NCBI GenBank assembly: GCA_023415845.1
Contig: JAEZJB010000459.1
Location: 1-8,257 of the forward strand
Origin: Chloroflexota bacterium
GTDB taxonomy: Bacteria; Chloroflexota; Chloroflexia; Thermomicrobiales; UBA6265
Reading direction: 5' to 3'
Length of the DNA: 8,257 nucleotides
Below, in pieces: positions 5,672 to 8,257 of this stretch; the stretch's first letter is position 1; every line of letters begins with the position of its first letter. The notes below the pieces were generated by a model, which made no database searches, was not told the DNA's origin, and saw only the letters and a program-made list of their open reading frames with translations. Both the position numbers and the translations under genes were made by a program.

Positions 5672-6264
5672 CCCTGTTTCGCGTCTGCCTCGGTCGCCCG
5701 CCAAACATGCACGATGCGCCAGGCGGCGGTCACATGCGTCAGGATCGCCAGAATCCAGAGCGCCCACAGCGGCTGATTGATGATCAGGCACAGGGCAAGC
5801 AGGATGACCCGCTCCGGTCTTGCGACCAGTCCAACCGAAGCTCCATACCCGATCGCCTCGGCGCGCGCCCGGGCGTAACTGATCATCAGGGCACCGGAGC
5901 AGGCAACCAGAATCAGCACCGAGCCAATTTCGGCATCATCACCCTGGTTGAGCCAGAGCAGGAGGCCGACGTAGACCACGATTTCGGAATAGCGATCGAG
6001 GGTGGAGTCGAAGAATCCACCGAACTTCGATACCGAGCCGGTCGCCCGGGCGATCGCGCCATCGACCATGTCGAAGGCGGAGGCGATCAACAGCAGGACA
6101 CCGCCGATGCGTGGATGACCGGAGGCGATCACTGCCGCCACGCCGGCATTGAGGAGGAAGCCGATCAGGGTCGCCATATTGGCTGTCATACCGATGCGTG
6201 AAAGCCACGTTCCGACATGCAACATGTAGTGGCGCACCCATTGGCCTATCCGCTCCGAAATCAC
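5668..6264 (-). CDS. CDP-alcohol phosphatidyltransferase (PgsA / PIP-synthase-like)
   Basis: A 198-residue integral membrane enzyme that transfers a phosphatidyl group from CDP-diacylglycerol to an alcohol acceptor. The complete family signature D-x2-D-G-x2-A-R-x8-G-x3-D-x3-D is present: D65, D68, G69, A72, R73, G82, D86 and D90. Several hydrophobic helices are visible (about residues 30-48, 52-64, 94-104, 115-128, 152-172), as expected for the six-helix fold. The start is GTG 6264, seven bases after GGAGG (6276-6272). Length and neighbourhood resemble the actinobacterial phosphatidylinositol-phosphate synthase (pgsA), which lies near pimA; here a PimA-like gene is directly upstream. Phosphatidylglycerophosphate synthase is the main alternative, since the acceptor alcohol is not readable with confidence. 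It overlaps the small membrane protein gene downstream. Confidence 0.9.
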   Translation of the reverse strand: MISERIGQWVRHYMLHVGTWLSRIGMTANMATLIGFLLNAGVAAVIASGHPRIGGVLLLIASAFDMVDGAIARATGSVSKFGGFFDSTLDRYSEIVVYVGLLLWLNQGDDAEIGSVLILVACSGALMISYARARAEAIGYGASVGLVARPERVILLALCLIINQPLWALWILAILTHVTAAWRIVHVWRATEADAKQG

Positions 6265-6271
6265 CGGATTC

Positions 6272-6276
6272 CCTCC
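6272..6276 (-). promoter_or_regulatory. Shine-Dalgarno deciding the GTG start at 6264
   Basis: GGAGG on the minus strand, seven bases upstream of GTG 6264. It supports this GTG as the true start of the CDP-alcohol phosphatidyltransferase. Confidence 0.75.
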
Positions 6277-6328
6277 ACGGCGGATCTGCCCCGCCTCAGT
6301 GCCCCTGCTCCAGCCTCAACTTCGCTGC

Positions 6329-6334
6329 ATTGTA
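6329..6334 (-). promoter_or_regulatory. Possible -10 box (TACAAT) for the lipid synthase
   Basis: TACAAT lies in the 93-base gap between the glycosyltransferase stop and the CDP-alcohol transferase start, placing a start site about 58 bases before the GTG. No -35 is seen at 17 bases, so this is tentative. Co-transcription from the upstream glycosyltransferase gene is the alternative. Confidence 0.3.
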
Positions 6335-6357
6335 GGGTATGCCCGCGCCGCTCTGCT

Positions 6358-7506
6358 TCAGCCCCGTTGGCGTTGGCGCCATGGTTCGAGCCGTGCGCGC
6401 TCCCCCGCCCGATGGTACGTCTCAAGCACCCGCTGGGCCACGTTCGACCAATCGTACTGTTGGGCCGACGATCGACCGTTGTGGCCAAGCGTTTCCCGCA
6501 GTTCGCGGTCGGCCAGCACACGCACCAGGGCCAGCGCCAGCGCTGCCGGATCCTTGGGCTCGACCAGCAACCCGTTGTACCCGGATTTCACGACACTGGC
6601 GTACCCAGGGATATCGGACGCCACCACCGCCCGGCCCGCCGCCATGGGTTCGACGACCACGTAGCCAAAGCTCTCGTTACCGGTGGACGGCACGCAACAG
6701 ACATCGGCACTCGCGTAGTAGCGTGCTTTCTCTTCCTGGGAGACAAAGCCCTTGAACTCGATATTGTCGACGCCGTAGCGTTCCATGAGGTTGGCGAACT
6801 TCTCGGGGCGCCCCGACCCGAGCACCACCAGCCGCGCATTCGGGAATTGCTGGCGCACGAGCGGCAGCGCCTTCACCAGGTAGCGAAAACCCTTGCGCGA
6901 CTCCTCGAACCGCCCGATGAACAGGATGGTCTTGCGATCGCCATTCGCCCACGGGAATGGTTCGATTTCCGCGCTGTAGCGCGCAACATCAATCCCGTTC
7001 GGGATGACCTCGTAATCGCCCTCGAAATACTTCATCACGAAGTCACGCGCGGGGGGCGAAACGGCGATCCGTGCATCGAGCCGCGTCAGCACGAAGGACA
7101 TGTAGGGCTTGAGCGCGGAGTACCAGGGTTGCGAGCCGCTGAAGGCATGAAACGTCCCGACGTTCACGGAGCGGGAGTTCAAGAGCACCATGTAGGGCAG
7201 CACCGGCATGAGTGGCTCGTGCAGGTGGACGACGTCAAACTTCTCCTGCTTCATGATCTGCCGCACATCGGCGTAGAGCGTCACATCGAAGGTGAGCCGC
7301 ATCTTCGACCCGTTGCCGGGAATGGTGATGGTGCGGCCGATCCCGTAATAGCCGTCGCCCCGCTCCAGTCCGCCCTGGTTGCCGCGAGGGGCCATTACCA
7401 CCGTCTGGTGACCGAGACGCCGAAATTCATCACTGAGGTGGGCGACATGCTCGGCGACGCCGCCGGGCTTCTCCATGTCATATGGTGAAACAAGAGCAAT
7501 CTTCAC
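6358..7506 (-). CDS. GT4 glycosyltransferase, PimA-like (phosphatidylinositol mannosyltransferase type)
   Basis: A 382-residue GT-B retaining glycosyltransferase of family GT4, closest in motif pattern to PimA, which adds the first mannose to phosphatidylinositol at the cytoplasmic face of the membrane. N-terminal domain: PGGVAEHV (residues 14-21), PGNGSKMRL (63-71), DVVHLHEP (91-98) and TFH (118-120, H120 at the place of PimA H118). C-terminal nucleotide-sugar domain: VIPNGIDV (167-174), FIGRFEESRKG (196-206, R199 and K205 like PimA R196/K202) and the EX7E pair E278/E286 in NESFGYVVVEPMAAG (277-291). The length matches PimA. The start is GTG 7506, with a weak GAG-rich ribosome site upstream. 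It lies 91 bases after the hydrolase gene and 93 bases before the CDP-alcohol transferase gene, which probably makes its lipid acceptor. The sugar donor and acceptor are inferred. Confidence 0.85.
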   Translation of the reverse strand: MKIALVSPYDMEKPGGVAEHVAHLSDEFRRLGHQTVVMAPRGNQGGLERGDGYYGIGRTITIPGNGSKMRLTFDVTLYADVRQIMKQEKFDVVHLHEPLMPVLPYMVLLNSRSVNVGTFHAFSGSQPWYSALKPYMSFVLTRLDARIAVSPPARDFVMKYFEGDYEVIPNGIDVARYSAEIEPFPWANGDRKTILFIGRFEESRKGFRYLVKALPLVRQQFPNARLVVLGSGRPEKFANLMERYGVDNIEFKGFVSQEEKARYYASADVCCVPSTGNESFGYVVVEPMAAGRAVVASDIPGYASVVKSGYNGLLVEPKDPAALALALVRVLADRELRETLGHNGRSSAQQYDWSNVAQRVLETYHRAGERARLEPWRQRQRG

Positions 7507-7531
7507 AGTTCATCTCGGCGCGCAGGCGAAC

Positions 7532-7547
7532 GCTGTGGAGGCACAGC
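7532..7547. repeat. Small hairpin GCTGTG-GAGG-CACAGC
   Basis: A perfect 6-bp inverted repeat with a 4-base loop in the 91-base gap between the hydrolase and glycosyltransferase genes. No U-tract follows on either strand, so it is not a typical terminator. It may be a processing or regulatory hairpin within the cluster mRNA. Confidence 0.35.
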
Positions 7548-7597
7548 CATGCGGGAATGATGACACAGCGATTCCTCGTTTGGGGCGGAACGAAGCG

Positions 7598-8257
7598 TCA
7601 ATCGAGGTCGATCGTCATTCCGTCGGTGGCGAGGAACACGTTTTCCGGGAGGCGAGGGGCAACCTCGGCGTACAACCCCAGGTCGTGGGCCACGTGCGTC
7701 AGGTAGGCACGCTGCGGCCGCAACTCTTCGATCGTCGCCAGCGCCTCGGCCAGGTTCATATGAGCCGGATGCTCCCGCTGCCGCAGCGCCGTCAGCACGA
7801 GCACGTCGAGATTCTGCAGCAACGGTCGCGATTCAGCGGGAATCGTCTTCACATCGGTGATGTATGCGGCATCACCGTAGCGAAACCCCACGATCGGCAG
7901 GCGCCCATGATTGATGGGAACCGGCAGGAGATGCTCTCCCATCACCTCAAGCGGCGCGTCGGGCGTGAATTCGTGCAGCGTGAGATCCGGCTTTCCACCG
8001 AAGAAGGGAAAAGTCTCCTCGAAGGCATACCCGAATCGCTGCCGGAGTTCCGCGGCAGTCTCAGAAGTAGCCCAGACTGGTATCCACTCCTCCTGCACGA
8101 TGTTGAACCGACGCAGCTCGTCCAGCCCCGAGGTGTGGTCGGCGTGCGCGTGGGTGAAGACGACCGCGTCGATCCGATCAGGTCGTGCGGCGAGCATCTG
8201 CTCGCGGAGGTCGGGCGACGTGTCGATCAGGATGGTTGCGTCATCCGTGCGGAGGAG
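7598..8257 (-). CDS. Metallo-beta-lactamase-fold hydrolase, PhnP-like (5' partial)
   Basis: The reading frame is open to the window edge, so the N-terminus is missing; 219 residues are visible. The added upstream codons (ILIDTSPDLREQ, visible residues 9-20) match the typical first strand pair of the family, so an internal ATG at 8197 is not the start. Metal-binding motif: THAHADH with H36, H38, D40, H41. Further ligands are H117 (NHG), D135 (YITD), and the HPAHMNL (163-169) and THVAHDL (187-193) segments that mark the PhnP subgroup. PhnP cleaves cyclic phosphodiesters such as 5-phosphoribosyl 1,2-cyclic phosphate. No phn genes are nearby, so the substrate here is uncertain. It precedes the PimA-like glycosyltransferase in the same direction by 91 bases and may be co-transcribed with it. 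Confidence 0.88.
   Translation of the reverse strand, partial: LLRTDDATILIDTSPDLREQMLAARPDRIDAVVFTHAHADHTSGLDELRRFNIVQEEWIPVWATSETAAELRQRFGYAFEETFPFFGGKPDLTLHEFTPDAPLEVMGEHLLPVPINHGRLPIVGFRYGDAAYITDVKTIPAESRPLLQNLDVLVLTALRQREHPAHMNLAEALATIEELRPQRAYLTHVAHDLGLYAEVAPRLPENVFLATDGMTIDLD

Noticed and set aside
6217..7488. Long plus-strand open frame (423 codons) opposite the glycosyltransferase gene
   Set aside because: It is antisense to the PimA-like gene, which has complete GT4 motifs; the translated frame is His/Arg-rich with no recognisable domain, as expected for a high-GC shadow frame.
7573..7601. TTGACG on the minus strand as -35 for the glycosyltransferase gene
   Set aside because: The bases 17-18 positions downstream (CGAGGA) do not resemble a -10, so no promoter can be supported.
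1..8257. CRISPR arrays, tRNA genes, insertion sequences or integration sites
   Set aside because: No regularly spaced repeats, cloverleaf-like segments, transposase or integrase motifs, or flanking terminal repeats were seen.

Overview
The window is GC-rich, gene-dense bacterial DNA with eight clear protein genes, the tail of a ninth, and one probable tiny peptide gene. The gene mix suggests a high-GC bacterium of the Chloroflexota (Thermomicrobia-like) or possibly Actinomycetota. The clues are a Ctc-type L25 with an acidic tail, a PimA-like glycosyltransferase beside a CDP-alcohol phosphotransferase, frequent GTG starts and ATGA gene overlaps. This placement is inferred from gene content, not from a marker search.

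Positions 1-3097 (+) are a tightly coupled operon. The last codons of an upstream gene overlap a SIS-domain phosphosugar-binding protein, followed by a BadF/GlcNAc-kinase-type sugar kinase and a short neutral-ceramidase-like hydrolase. All three junctions are 4-base ATGA overlaps. The set looks like a salvage or catabolic unit for an amino sugar or related glycan: a hydrolase releases the sugar, the kinase phosphorylates it and the SIS protein processes the phosphosugar. The substrate cannot be read from the sequence.

Positions 3098-3965 (+) hold the gene for ribosomal protein L25/Ctc. It has its own Shine-Dalgarno, a possible extended -10 promoter and a strong terminator, which it shares with the convergent gene that follows.

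Positions 3968-5362 (-) hold a luciferase-like flavin monooxygenase gene. Upstream of it lies a compact, structured leader unit: a near-consensus promoter (TTGACT-17-TGATACGGT), several hairpins, an 11-base Shine-Dalgarno, a 15-codon ORF with a hairpin centred on its stop codon, and an intrinsic terminator about 95 bases before the monooxygenase start. This is the least explained and most interesting part of the window. It could be an attenuator for the monooxygenase, an independent micropeptide gene or a small structured RNA.

Positions 5450-8257 (-) hold a probable membrane glycolipid cluster, read from right to left: a PhnP-like metallo-beta-lactamase hydrolase (its start lies outside the window), a PimA-like GT4 glycosyltransferase, a CDP-alcohol phosphatidyltransferase, and a 73-residue single-span membrane protein whose start overlaps the transferase stop. 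The two middle genes resemble the phosphatidylinositol and PI-mannoside synthesis pair of actinobacteria, which suggests synthesis of a glycosylated phospholipid.
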